Positions 1 through 6,385 of a DNA stretch of 11,681 nt are shown here, one piece after another. This DNA comes from Sphingobium sp. GTDB taxonomy: Bacteria; Pseudomonadota; Alphaproteobacteria; Sphingomonadales; Sphingomonadaceae. The stretch's first letter is position 1. Each line of letters opens with the position of its first letter. Location of the stretch: the NCBI GenBank assembly GCA_030148625.1, contig JASBTC010000209.1:1-11681 (forward strand), written 5' to 3'. The notes beneath the pieces are model-generated. The model saw nothing but the letters and a program-made list of their open reading frames with translations, made no database searches and had not been told where the DNA came from. Position numbers and translations under genes: made by a program.

Positions 1-1
1 T

Positions 2-856
2 CTCGGCGACCAGACCGTCGGCGCGACGGTCCATGGCCGTGTCGTGCCGCTGCGCACCCAGCTCGAAAATGGCGATCAGGTGCAGATCCTGAAGTCCAAG
101 GGGCAGGAACCGCAGCCCGGCTGGCTTAATTTCGTGGCGACGGGCAAAGCGCGCGCCGCGATCCGGCGTTTCGTGCGCCATAAGGAACGCGACGAAAGCA
201 TTTCGCTTGGCCGCAAGATCTATGACGAGATCGTCAAGCGCCTGCCCACCCAGCTCGGGCAGGAGGCGCTGGCCCAGGCGATAAAGAGGCTCAAGAAGCA
301 AGACGAGCCGACATTGATGGAAGCGATCGCCAAGCAGCTCATCTCCGATACCGAGCTGATGGAAGCATTGATGCCCGGATCGACCGGCACCGGCATTGCC
401 GGCAAGTCGCCGCCAAAGCAGCGCGAGGCGATTTCGATCCGCGGGCTGACCCCCGGCGTCGCCTATCGCCTCGCCCAATGCTGCCATCCGGTACCCGGCG
501 ACCGGATCGTCGGCCTGCGCCGCCCCGGCGAGGAGATCGAGGTCCATACGATCGACTGCGAGCGGCTGAGCGACGGCATCGACGCCGACTGGATCGATCT
601 GGCCTGGGGCGAAGCGTCGGAAAGCGGGACCGCGCGGCTGAGCGTCGTGCTCAAGAACGAGCCGGGCGCGCTCGCGGTGATGGCGGGCATCTTCGGCACG
701 CACAAGGCGAACATCCTCAATCTGCGGATGGAGAATCGCGATACCAGCTTCCACCATTTCACCGTCGATCTGGAAGTGAACGACCTCCACCATCTGATGC
801 GCATCCTCGCCGCCCTGAGAGCGGCTGAGGCCGTGAGCCGGGCGGAGCGCGTCTAG
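2..856 (+). CDS. RelA/SpoT-family (p)ppGpp synthetase/hydrolase, C-terminal part (5' end outside window)
   Basis: The reading frame is open from base 2, so the gene is cut on the left; 284 residues remain of a family usually about 700 long. Visible regions, in order: the end of the TGS domain (residues 1-40, LGDQTVGATVHGRVVPLR), a helical region, the zinc-finger/conserved-cysteine region around RLAQCCHPVPGDRIVGLRR, and a C-terminal ACT domain (about residues 205-284, starting near ARLSVVLKNEPGALAVMAGI). The hydrolase and synthetase domains lie upstream and cannot be judged, so relA versus spoT/rsh is open; alphaproteobacteria usually carry one bifunctional Rsh. The family makes and degrades the (p)ppGpp alarmone in the cytoplasm, and the TGS-to-ACT half senses ribosomes and regulatory partners. 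The gene ends in TAG 85 bp before the phosphatase gene, with no obvious terminator between them. An internal GTG at 44 is not the start, because conserved TGS sequence continues upstream of it. Confidence 0.93.
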   Translation, partial: LGDQTVGATVHGRVVPLRTQLENGDQVQILKSKGQEPQPGWLNFVATGKARAAIRRFVRHKERDESISLGRKIYDEIVKRLPTQLGQEALAQAIKRLKKQDEPTLMEAIAKQLISDTELMEALMPGSTGTGIAGKSPPKQREAISIRGLTPGVAYRLAQCCHPVPGDRIVGLRRPGEEIEVHTIDCERLSDGIDADWIDLAWGEASESGTARLSVVLKNEPGALAVMAGIFGTHKANILNLRMENRDTSFHHFTVDLEVNDLHHLMRILAALRAAEAVSRAERV

Positions 857-940
857 GGAGGTCCGAGCGCACGACCGGCGCGCGGAGTCACACAGTCATC
901 ATGAACCGCGTGCAGGTGGGCCAGGCACAGGAGAAATCGC

Positions 941-2539
941 ATGACTATCCGGATCGACCGACGCAGCCTGGTTCTCGGCGGCAGCCTGGGGCTGGGCGCA
1001 TTGCTGGTGCCCGGCGGCATGCGTGCCGCGACCGGCCTGCTCGGCGCGCGCGGGTTCACCCATAATGTCGCGAGCGGTGAACCCGGCCCCGATTCGGTGC
1101 TGGTGTGGACACGCTATGTGCCGGCGAACGGAGCCGACGCACCGCTCAATGCCGAGCTGTCCGAAACGCCGGGATTCGAACGCATCGTCGCGGGCGGCAC
1201 GGCCGTCGCACGGGCGGATGGCGATTTCACCGCACGGACGATCGCGACCGGGCTCCAGCCGAACCGCTGGTATTTCTATCGTTTCGTGGCGCCCGACGGC
1301 ACCCGCTCTCCCACCGGGCGGACCCGGACGCTGCCCGTCGGACCGTGCGCGCGCTTCGGCCTGGGCGTCTTTTCCTGCTCGAACCTGCCGTTCGGCTGGT
1401 TCAACGCCTATGCCCATGCCGCGGCGCGCGACGATCTCGACCTGATCGTCCATCTCGGCGACTATCTCTACGAATATCCGCGCGGCACCTATCCCAAGCT
1501 CGAACAGGCGGTGAAGGGACGGATCATCGAGCCGGCGGGCGAACTGCTCCATCTCGCCGATTATCGGCTGCGCTATGCCGGCTATCGCAGCGATCCCGAT
1601 CTCCAGCGCATCCATCAGCTCTATCCGATGATCGCGCAGATCGACGATCACGAGGTGGCGAACAACACATGGACCGACGGCGCCGAGAATCACGGGCCCG
1701 ACGAAGGCGATTTCGCGCTGCGCAAGGCCGCCGCGCTCAAGGCCTGGCATGAATGGCTGCCCGTGTCCGATGCGCCGTGGAGCCTGTATGAGATCGGCGA
1801 CCTCGCCACGCTGATCCGCCCGGAAACCCGCGTCACCGGCCGGTCGCGCGAGCTGACCATGACCGAAGCGCTGAAGGACCGCGCGTTGCTCGAGAATCCC
1901 GCGCGCACGATGATGGGCATGGCGCAGGAACGCTGGGTCGCCGACACGCTCGCCGCGTCGGTGAAGCGCGGGGCGCGCTGGCAGGTGCTGGCGCAACAGA
2001 CCAATATCGGCCGGCTGTTCACGCCGCCCGACGCGCTGAGCCTGCTCGCGCGCGATGCGCCCGACTATCTCGTCACCTATACCAGCAACGGCATCGCCGC
2101 GACCAAGGCCGGCATCTCCGGCAATCTCGACGATTGGGGCGGCTTTCCCGCGGCGCGCGCGCGACTGCTCGCCGCGGCGGAAGCGGCGGATGCGGACCTG
2201 ATCGTCCTGTCGGGCGACAGCCACAATGGCTGGGCATTCGACCTGCCCGGCGCGCATGGGCGGGCCGGGGTCGAGTTCGGCGGGCACAGCGTGTCGTCAC
2301 CGGGCTATGAAGCCTATCTGACCGCGACGCCCGACACCGTTGCGCGCATGATCCGTGCATCGAGCCCGGAGCTGAAATGGGCGGATACCAGGCATCGCGG
2401 CTATATGGCGATCGCGCTGACGCCCGACCGCGTGACCGGCGAATGGGTGTTCATGGAGACGATCCTCACGCGGAACCAGGCGGTCTCCGGCAGCCATCAT
2501 ATGTCGGTCGACCGCGGCGCACGTGCGTTCGCCGCTTGA
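941..2539 (+). CDS. phoD: PhoD-like metallophosphatase / alkaline phosphatase D, Tat-exported
   Basis: This 532-residue protein matches the alkaline phosphatase D family, which hydrolyses phosphomonoesters and phosphodiesters outside the cytoplasm using Fe3+/Ca2+ centres. A twin-arginine signal opens the protein (DRRSLVLGGSLGLGALLVP, R7-R8 then a hydrophobic stretch to about 24), so folded export by Tat is expected. The PhoD N-terminal Ig-like domain follows (GFTHNVASGEPGPDSVLVW, from residue 38), then the catalytic domain with FSCSN (C146), HLGDYLYEY (D174, Y177), QIDDHEVANN (D235-H237), SGDSHNGWA (D426, H428) and a glycine-rich GGHSVSSPG (H449). These fit the metal-ligand motifs of the family. 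The ATG at 941 has AGGAG at 929-933, seven bases upstream. No convincing Pho box precedes it, so phosphate control is unproven. Some family members act on other phosphoesters, so the substrate is inferred. Confidence 0.92.
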   Translation: MTIRIDRRSLVLGGSLGLGALLVPGGMRAATGLLGARGFTHNVASGEPGPDSVLVWTRYVPANGADAPLNAELSETPGFERIVAGGTAVARADGDFTARTIATGLQPNRWYFYRFVAPDGTRSPTGRTRTLPVGPCARFGLGVFSCSNLPFGWFNAYAHAAARDDLDLIVHLGDYLYEYPRGTYPKLEQAVKGRIIEPAGELLHLADYRLRYAGYRSDPDLQRIHQLYPMIAQIDDHEVANNTWTDGAENHGPDEGDFALRKAAALKAWHEWLPVSDAPWSLYEIGDLATLIRPETRVTGRSRELTMTEALKDRALLENPARTMMGMAQERWVADTLAASVKRGARWQVLAQQTNIGRLFTPPDALSLLARDAPDYLVTYTSNGIAATKAGISGNLDDWGGFPAARARLLAAAEAADADLIVLSGDSHNGWAFDLPGAHGRAGVEFGGHSVSSPGYEAYLTATPDTVARMIRASSPELKWADTRHRGYMAIALTPDRVTGEWVFMETILTRNQAVSGSHHMSVDRGARAFAA

Positions 2540-2632
2540 CGCGGCCCGGCCGTGCGCCAATCATGGCGGCATGACTGGCCAGAGATTTTTCCGCTTCGGC
2601 TGCTTCCCTCATACGTGCCAGGAGCGTCGGCC

Positions 2633-3205
2633 ATGACAGAGACCGTCAGGACGATCGATTATGGCGACATGGCGGTGGCGATCCGCCGTTTCCATCCCGA
2701 AGATCAGGAAGCGATGCTGCGTTTCGCGCGCGCGCTGCCCGAGCATGACTTGTTGTTCGTCGGCCGCGATCTCAAGAATCGCAAGGTGGTCGAGGCCTGG
2801 CTCGCCGGGATCGAGGATGGCCATATCGACAGCCTGATCGCGACCGGTCCGCAGGGCATCCTCGCGACGTCCGCGATCATCCGCGATCCGCTGGGCTGGT
2901 CGCCGCATGTCGGCGAAGTGCGGCTGCTGGTGTCGATCGAGATGCGCGGTCGCGGGCTCGGCCGCGCGATGCTCCAGGAAAGTTTCCGCCTCGCGATCGA
3001 TCACGACCTCAAGAAACTGACCGCGCGGATGACGCCCGACCAGAGCGGCGCGATCGCGCTGTTCCAGAGCCTGGGTTTCCGCGCCGAGGCCCTGCTCAAG
3101 GATCATGTGATGCGCCGCGACGGCAAGGTCCATGACCTTGCCATCTTCAGCCATGACGTCGCGCGCATCGCAGCCGCGCAGAGCCGGGGCGAAGGCGCCA
3201 AATAA
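2633..3205 (+). CDS. GNAT-family N-acetyltransferase
   Basis: This 190-residue protein has the acetyl-CoA binding motif A of the GNAT fold: beta-strand VGEVRLLVSIE followed by RGRGLGRAML (R105-x-x-G108-x-G110). The later segment SGAIALFQSLGF is the usual motif B region. Members transfer an acetyl group from acetyl-CoA to an amine; nothing in the sequence shows which amine, so no specific substrate is assigned. The open frame extends upstream to 2552, but ATG 2633 is preferred because AGGAG (2620-2624) lies eight bases before it and the added N-terminus (MRQSWRHDWPEI) looks like untranslated sequence. It follows phoD by 93 bp on the same strand and could be co-transcribed or have its own promoter. 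No terminator was seen between them. Confidence 0.82.
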   Translation: MTETVRTIDYGDMAVAIRRFHPEDQEAMLRFARALPEHDLLFVGRDLKNRKVVEAWLAGIEDGHIDSLIATGPQGILATSAIIRDPLGWSPHVGEVRLLVSIEMRGRGLGRAMLQESFRLAIDHDLKKLTARMTPDQSGAIALFQSLGFRAEALLKDHVMRRDGKVHDLAIFSHDVARIAAAQSRGEGAK

Positions 3206-3314
3206 GAGCATGGCGACGCGAATCTGTCGCAGATCCGCAAACAGGCCGACGCATTGCGATGACAGTCTCCGGTGGGCCGCAGCGGTGCGGTCGATTCGCA
3301 ATCGGAGACCAATC

Positions 3315-3476
3315 ATGTCCGACATCGAGAACCAGCAGGACGACGACGTTCTGGAGCCCATCGAAGCCCAGGACGAGGATCAATCGGAAATCGCGGACAG
3401 CGACGATCAGCAGGATGACGCCGAAGACGAAGACGGCGATGAAGCGGACGAGGATTCGGACGACGCCGAGGATTGA
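3315..3476 (+). CDS. Small, extremely acidic protein of unknown function (53 aa)
   Basis: ATG 3315 has GGAGA at 3304-3308, six bases upstream, and the frame runs 54 codons to TGA at 3474. The product has 19 Asp and 10 Glu among 53 residues and no Lys, Arg or His, giving a charge near -29. It is low complexity, for example DDDVLEPIEAQDEDQSE near the start and EDEDGDEADEDSDD near the end, so it is probably disordered and soluble. There is no signal peptide, membrane segment or known domain. A same-frame open stretch extends upstream to 3132 into the acetyltransferase gene, but the Shine-Dalgarno and the sharp composition change support the start at 3315. A hairpin terminator follows eight bases after the stop, which supports a real gene end. 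It could be a nucleic-acid mimic, a metal-binding or chaperone-like peptide, or a fortuitous GA-rich frame; no function is claimed. Confidence 0.62.
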   Translation: MSDIENQQDDDVLEPIEAQDEDQSEIADSDDQQDDAEDEDGDEADEDSDDAED

Positions 3477-3484
3477 GCAACCTC

Positions 3485-3550
3485 AAGAGCCTGATCGGTT
3501 GGGTTGGAAGCACTTCGTGCTTCCGCCGATGTCGTGAATCAGGCTCTTTT
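3485..3550 (+). terminator. Branched hairpin with T-tract, probable terminator of the plus-strand block
   Basis: Outer arms AAGAGCCTGAT (3485-3495) and ATCAGGCTCTT (3538-3548) are perfectly complementary over 11 bp. They enclose an inner 8-bp hairpin, GGAAGCAC (3506-3513) / GTGCTTCC (3517-3524), with loop TTC. The outer arm runs into TTTT (3547-3550). It starts eight bases after the stop of the small acidic gene and fits an intrinsic terminator on the plus strand, although the 42-base interior of the outer stem is longer than usual. Confidence 0.65.
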
Positions 3551-3561
3551 CATATGGTTGA

Positions 3562-3609
3562 GACCTTGATCCACACTTCAGGCTGTTTCAGCCTGAAGTG
3601 ATCAAGGTC
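3562..3609. repeat. Long inverted repeat (21-bp stem, 3-base loop)
   Basis: GACCTTGAT (3562-3570) and CACTTCAGGCTG (3574-3585) pair with CAGCCTGAAGTG (3589-3600) and ATCAAGGTC (3601-3609). The loop is TTT and there is a three-base bulge (CCA, 3571-3573) on one side. It lies between convergent genes, downstream of the mmcB stop on the minus strand. A role in transcript ending or mRNA 3'-end protection is plausible, but no clear T-tract follows on either strand. It shares AGCCTGA/TCAGGCT with the preceding hairpin. Confidence 0.75.
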
Positions 3610-3611
3610 TG

Positions 3612-3641
3612 GCCGGGCGGTTTCAGGCGAGATCGCCCGGC
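3612..3641. repeat. GC-rich inverted repeat after the mmcB stop codon
   Basis: GCCGGGCG (3612-3619) and CGCCCGGC (3634-3641) form an 8-bp GC-rich stem with a 14-base loop. Read on the minus strand it begins three bases after the mmcB TGA (3645-3647), so it is the first structure an mmcB transcript would meet. No U-tract follows directly, so it is listed as a hairpin rather than a proven terminator. Confidence 0.6.
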
Positions 3642-3644
3642 GGT

Positions 3645-4139
3645 TCACGCCCCTTCGGGAATCGCGATCTCGGGATCGAGCACGCCGAGTAGCCGCCCGG
3701 CGGCGCGGCGCGCGAAGCGCAATGTCTCCGCCTTGCGGCGCGCGCCGGCGAGAGGCGTCGAGCGCGCCTCGCGGACGATGGCGCCGGCATAGCGATCCGC
3801 CACGATCACGCCGGTGCGATCGGGCAGGAAGAATTCGCCATCGAGCGGCGACGCGTCGAATCCCGGCGGCACCGCCCAGAAGAAGCGATCGCAATAGTCG
3901 AGATAGTCGGGCCATTTCATGTCGCCGAGCAGATCGCCGCGCGCGACCTTGATCTCGACGAGGGTCAGCCGGCCCGCCGCGTCGAGCGCCATGATGTCCG
4001 CGCGCCGGCCAGTGCCGAGCGGCACTTCCACCAAAGCGACCATGTCATGCGCGAGGAACAGCCGCGCGACGCCGCGCGCGACATCGACCGCGGTGATCGG
4101 CGGATGGCTCGACTCACAGTTCAGGCGGACGACACTCAT
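3645..4139 (-). CDS. mmcB: MmcB-family DNA repair protein (PD-(D/E)XK nuclease-like)
   Basis: The 164-residue product matches the MmcB-like family, known in Caulobacter as an SOS-induced factor for mitomycin C resistance. The N-terminus carries PITAVDVARGVARLF, then a restriction-endonuclease-like core: GRRADIMAL with D48, strand LTLVEIKVARGD with E62-x-K64, and MKWPDYLDYCDRFFWAVP. The D...ExK pattern is the typical PD-(D/E)XK nuclease site, so DNA cleavage during cross-link or lesion repair is a reasonable inference, not shown. Length is close to family size. ATG 4139 is used, with AAGG (minus strand, about 4147-4150) seven bases upstream. An alphaproteobacterial LexA box at 4152-4166 sits just before the start, so the gene is probably induced by DNA damage and transcribed separately from the hydrolase gene upstream, which has its own hairpin terminator. 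Confidence 0.85.
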   Translation of the reverse strand: MSVVRLNCESSHPPITAVDVARGVARLFLAHDMVALVEVPLGTGRRADIMALDAAGRLTLVEIKVARGDLLGDMKWPDYLDYCDRFFWAVPPGFDASPLDGEFFLPDRTGVIVADRYAGAIVREARSTPLAGARRKAETLRFARRAAGRLLGVLDPEIAIPEGA

Positions 4140-4151
4140 GCCGCCACCTTA

Positions 4152-4166
4152 GAACAAGACAGGAAC
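4152..4166 (-). promoter_or_regulatory. LexA/SOS box GTTC-N7-GTTC upstream of mmcB
   Basis: Read on the minus strand the sequence is GTTC-CTGTCTT-GTTC, an exact match to the direct-repeat LexA operator of alphaproteobacteria. It ends 12 bases before the mmcB ATG. A bound LexA would overlap the promoter or transcription start. The known SOS regulation of mmcB in Caulobacter makes a chance match unlikely. Confidence 0.8.
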
Positions 4167-4170
4167 AAAT

Positions 4171-4192
4171 GGAAAGGGGGCACGCGGCCCCC
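4171..4192 (-). terminator. Intrinsic terminator of the cell-wall hydrolase gene
   Basis: On the minus strand GGGGGC-CGCGT-GCCCCC (4192 to 4176) forms a 6-bp all-GC hairpin followed by TTTCC. It lies 60 bases past the hydrolase stop and directly upstream of the SOS box, separating that transcript from mmcB. The T-tract is short. Confidence 0.55.
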
Positions 4193-4207
4193 GATCGTTT
4201 CAGGGTC

Positions 4208-4232
4208 GATCCGGTTCAATCCGAACCAGATC
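4208..4232. repeat. Small inverted repeat between hydrolase stop and its terminator
   Basis: GGTTC (4213-4217) and GAACC (4223-4227) pair around loop AATCC, extended by an outer GATC/GATC pair after one mismatch. It lies in the 3' untranslated part of the hydrolase transcript. It resembles an accessory 3'-end hairpin; the GTTC and GAAC halves are five bases apart, so it is not a LexA site. Confidence 0.45.
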
Positions 4233-4252
4233 AACTCCAGCTGGAAATCGCT

Positions 4253-4864
4253 TTAGCGATAGAAGACGTGGTTCCCGACCGTGGCGACACGGCGAAGCTT
4301 CCAGCGCGGCGAGACATGGGTGGCGTGGAAGAACAGCGCATCCGAGGCGGCGCTTTCCCAGCGGTCCTTTTCGGCGATGCGTGCGATCGCGACCGCTTCG
4401 CGCCAGTCGCGGCTGCCGCGGTTGATCGCGGGCATGCGTCCGCCGCGCACGAACGAGAATTGGCCGGGCTGGTGGACAACGCCGCACACGGTGCTGGCGA
4501 AACGGCCCGAATCGGCGCGATTGAGGATCACGTCGGCGACGGCGAGCTGGCCGTCGAGCGATTCGCTGCGCGCTTCGAAATAGATGGCGCCGGCCAGGCA
4601 TTCCTGTTCGGCGGTGAGATCGTCATCCGACTGCTCGGCGGCCACCAGCGCGCTCAGCGTGCGGGGCTCGGCCTGCTGCTCGGGAACCTCGGTCTCGGTT
4701 CCGGCGTTGGCGTCGATGATCAGGGGATCGTTCTGGACGATCTCCGCAACAGGCGCGGGGATCGACGTCGCGCCGGTCGCGAACGAAGGCACTGCCTGAG
4801 CAGCGGCCGACACGGCACAAAATGTAATGACCGCGTAGCTGGCGGCACGAAGAACAGGACTCAT
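4253..4864 (-). CDS. Secreted cell-wall hydrolase, SleB/Hydrolase_2 family
   Basis: The 203-residue protein starts with a Sec-type signal peptide (MSPVLRAASYAVITFCAVSA, probable cleavage after AAAQA at about 24), followed by a Pro/Glu-rich linker to residue 85. The C-terminal domain is of the SleB type: CLAGAIYFEARSES with likely catalytic E97, GQLAVADVILNRADSGRF, and TVCGVVHQPGQFSFV. C89 and C127 are well placed for a periplasmic disulfide. Members cleave peptidoglycan glycan strands, as muramidase or lytic transglycosylase; SleB itself acts in Bacillus spore cortex, but proteobacterial relatives remodel the wall. ATG 4864 is chosen because it gives a complete signal peptide, although no good Shine-Dalgarno is visible. 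The 161-bp gap back to the DUF1491 gene, read in the same direction, holds no gene I can support. The exact bond cleaved is unknown. Confidence 0.85.
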   Translation of the reverse strand: MSPVLRAASYAVITFCAVSAAAQAVPSFATGATSIPAPVAEIVQNDPLIIDANAGTETEVPEQQAEPRTLSALVAAEQSDDDLTAEQECLAGAIYFEARSESLDGQLAVADVILNRADSGRFASTVCGVVHQPGQFSFVRGGRMPAINRGSRDWREAVAIARIAEKDRWESAASDALFFHATHVSPRWKLRRVATVGNHVFYR

Positions 4865-5025
4865 CAGACAATCGATAGTGCGGTTGACGCATCTGTCGGG
4901 GTGTCTACTCCAAACACCGCACCCCCGATTTGTCCCCCGACTGCGCTACCGTTCTTGCCGATTCACTCCGCAGGACGGTCTGGCGCATTGAAGTCGTGCG
5001 GCTCTGTTATTCCGGCCGGGGAGAG

Positions 5026-5367
5026 TCAAGCAGCGCCGATCGTTTCAGCGGCGAACCGTTCAGCGTCTGCGATATCCAGTTCAACGACCCATATATCGGG
5101 GTCTCGTGCACGACGACGCTCAAGATATTGTGAGATTTCGACGGAATCGGCCAGATCGGCCGGTCCGCACGGCGCCCAGACATAGCGGCCGCGAACATCG
5201 AGGACCCGCTCCAGCAGTGCGGAAACCCGGCCCTTTTCGGCGCAGGCGAGGATGATCGCGCCGCCCCCGGCGTCGCCCTTGGCGAGTATCGCGGCATGGC
5301 CGCCCTCCGCCTGGACGCGGCGGACCAATGCGCTGACCAGCATGGCGCTGGTAAGGCGCGGCGTCAC
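5026..5367 (-). CDS. DUF1491 family protein
   Basis: The 113-residue soluble protein fits the alphaproteobacterial DUF1491 family. Recognisable blocks are PRLTSAMLVSALVRRVQAEG at the N-terminus, ILAKGDAGGGAIIL in the middle, and DPDIWVVELDIADAERF near the end. The function of the family is not known. It has no signal peptide, transmembrane segment or catalytic motif. The start is GTG at 5367, which shares four bases (GTGA on the minus strand) with the thioesterase stop, so translation is probably coupled and the gene belongs to the same transcript. It is the last gene of the tight minus-strand series before a 161-bp gap. An internal ATG at codon 9 is possible but would discard conserved N-terminal sequence. 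Confidence 0.82.
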   Translation of the reverse strand: MTPRLTSAMLVSALVRRVQAEGGHAAILAKGDAGGGAIILACAEKGRVSALLERVLDVRGRYVWAPCGPADLADSVEISQYLERRRARDPDIWVVELDIADAERFAAETIGAA

Positions 5368-5846
5368 GTCCGCTGCGCGTCGCGATAGCCGGGCAGGCCC
5401 GCAAGCGGAATCCGCGACCGCATGAAGGTGCCTGTGCCGCGCGCCGCTTCCTCGCCATCAGCATCGATCAGCCGCGCATCGGCGACATAGACGCGCCGCT
5501 TGCCGCTGATCCATCGTCCTTCCGCGATCACCGGACCATTGTGGATCGGACGGGTGAAGAGCAGATTGAACGCGGTGGTGAGCAGGAAATGGTCGGTGAC
5601 CAGGCTGTTGGCGGCATAGAAGGCGGCATCGTCCAGCATCTTGAAATAGCTGGTGCCATGCGCCGCGCCGGCCGCATGATGGACACGCTCGTCCACCTCG
5701 AAACGGATCCGCGCGACTCCCGCCTCGGGAATCTCGAGTTCCGATTTGAAGAGCAGGTTGATCGGGGCGCTGCGGTACAGCGATTCGAGCGCCCTGAAAT
5801 GGGCGTCCTCGCCCCGCGTCGCGTCTTCCCCGGCCTCAGGCCGCAT
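5364..5846 (-). CDS. PaaI-like hotdog-fold thioesterase
   Basis: The 160-residue protein has the hotdog-fold thioesterase pattern: a central helix region AHGTSYFKMLDDAAFYAANS (about residues 63-82) followed by long beta strands (TAFNLLFTRPI, VIAEGRWISGKRRVYVADAR). Such enzymes hydrolyse acyl-CoA thioesters in the cytoplasm; the acyl group is not predictable here. An open frame extends upstream through ptsN, but ATG 5846 is chosen because it overlaps the ptsN stop by only 11 bp and gives a normal family length. Its ribosome-binding site, inside ptsN, is weak, which suggests coupling to ptsN translation. It ends with a GTGA overlap onto the DUF1491 gene. No pathway partner such as phenylacetate genes is nearby, so a general acyl-CoA housekeeping role is likelier than aromatic catabolism. 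Confidence 0.8.
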   Translation of the reverse strand: MRPEAGEDATRGEDAHFRALESLYRSAPINLLFKSELEIPEAGVARIRFEVDERVHHAAGAAHGTSYFKMLDDAAFYAANSLVTDHFLLTTAFNLLFTRPIHNGPVIAEGRWISGKRRVYVADARLIDADGEEAARGTGTFMRSRIPLAGLPGYRDAQRT

Positions 5847-6303
5847 CGCGTGCTTCGGCGCTGGCGAGCAGCGCGTAGAGCGCGTCGTCCGAGCCGGCGC
5901 CACGCAGCTTGGCGAGAAAGGGCCGATCGCGCAGCGCACGGCTGACGCGTGCGAGCGCCTTGAGATGCTCGGCCCCCGCATCGGGCGGGGACAGCAGCAT
6001 GAAGACGATATCGACGGGCATATCGTCGATCGCCTGGAAATCGATCGGCTGATCGAGACGCGCAAATACGCCGACGACGCGTTCGAGCCCCTCGATCTTG
6101 CCATGCGGGATCGCAACGCCGCCGCCAAAGCCGGTCGAGCCCAGCCGCTCGCGTTCCGACAGACGTTCGACGACGATGCGCGCTTCGACACCGCCATTTT
6201 TTTCCGCCAGGGCCGCGAGCTGCTGGAACAATTGCTTCTTGGCCGAGACCGAAAGGCCGGCAACGACTGCGCCGGGGGTTAGAATATCGCTGAAATCGCT
6301 CAT
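5836..6303 (-). CDS. ptsN: PTS IIA-like nitrogen regulatory protein (EIIA-Ntr)
   Basis: The 155-residue protein is a typical EIIA-Ntr of the nitrogen-related phosphotransferase system. The phosphorylated histidine is H67 in GGVAIPHGKIEG, preceded by ERERLGSTGFGGG; the block DIVFMLLSPPDAGAEHLKAL is also diagnostic. It accepts phosphate from the EI-Ntr/NPr relay and controls targets by protein contact, not sugar transport. In several proteobacteria these include potassium transport, and in Caulobacter EIIA-Ntr affects Rsh activity. The usual partner hpf lies 82 bp upstream on the same strand. ATG 6303 has only a weak GGA upstream. Its stop lies inside the thioesterase start region. A run of seven A residues at codons 34-36 (6197-6203) is a normal Glu-Lys-Asn stretch. 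Confidence 0.93.
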   Translation of the reverse strand: MSDFSDILTPGAVVAGLSVSAKKQLFQQLAALAEKNGGVEARIVVERLSERERLGSTGFGGGVAIPHGKIEGLERVVGVFARLDQPIDFQAIDDMPVDIVFMLLSPPDAGAEHLKALARVSRALRDRPFLAKLRGAGSDDALYALLASAEARDAA

Positions 6304-6385
6304 ATCAAATCCGATTCGGCGGAAAATGCTCCCGCCTTTGGCCCCCGGTAAAATCCTTGTGTATCACGGCTTTAGGGCGCCACAC

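Noticed and set aside
884..905. Possible Pho box before phoD (AGTCACACAGTCATC)
   Set aside because: The two AGTCA elements are 8 bases apart, not the 11-base repeat of PhoB sites, and they match CTGTCAT poorly.
899..2287. 462-codon open frame on the minus strand opposite phoD
   Set aside because: It lies fully inside a well-supported gene. Long antisense frames are common in high-GC DNA, and its translation is Arg/Ala/Gly-rich without a recognisable domain.
4930..5133. 67-codon plus-strand frame in the gap between the hydrolase and DUF1491 genes
   Set aside because: It has no Shine-Dalgarno, overlaps the DUF1491 gene antisense for much of its length, and has no recognisable feature.
4169..5185. 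338-codon plus-strand open frame opposite the hydrolase gene
   Set aside because: The opposite strand encodes a protein with a signal peptide and SleB motifs. This frame has no domain and runs through a terminator hairpin and into the DUF1491 gene.
6197..6203. A7 run in ptsN as a possible frameshift site
   Set aside because: The run fits the normal Glu-Lys-Asn codons, the zero-frame product is full length, and no stimulatory structure was identified.
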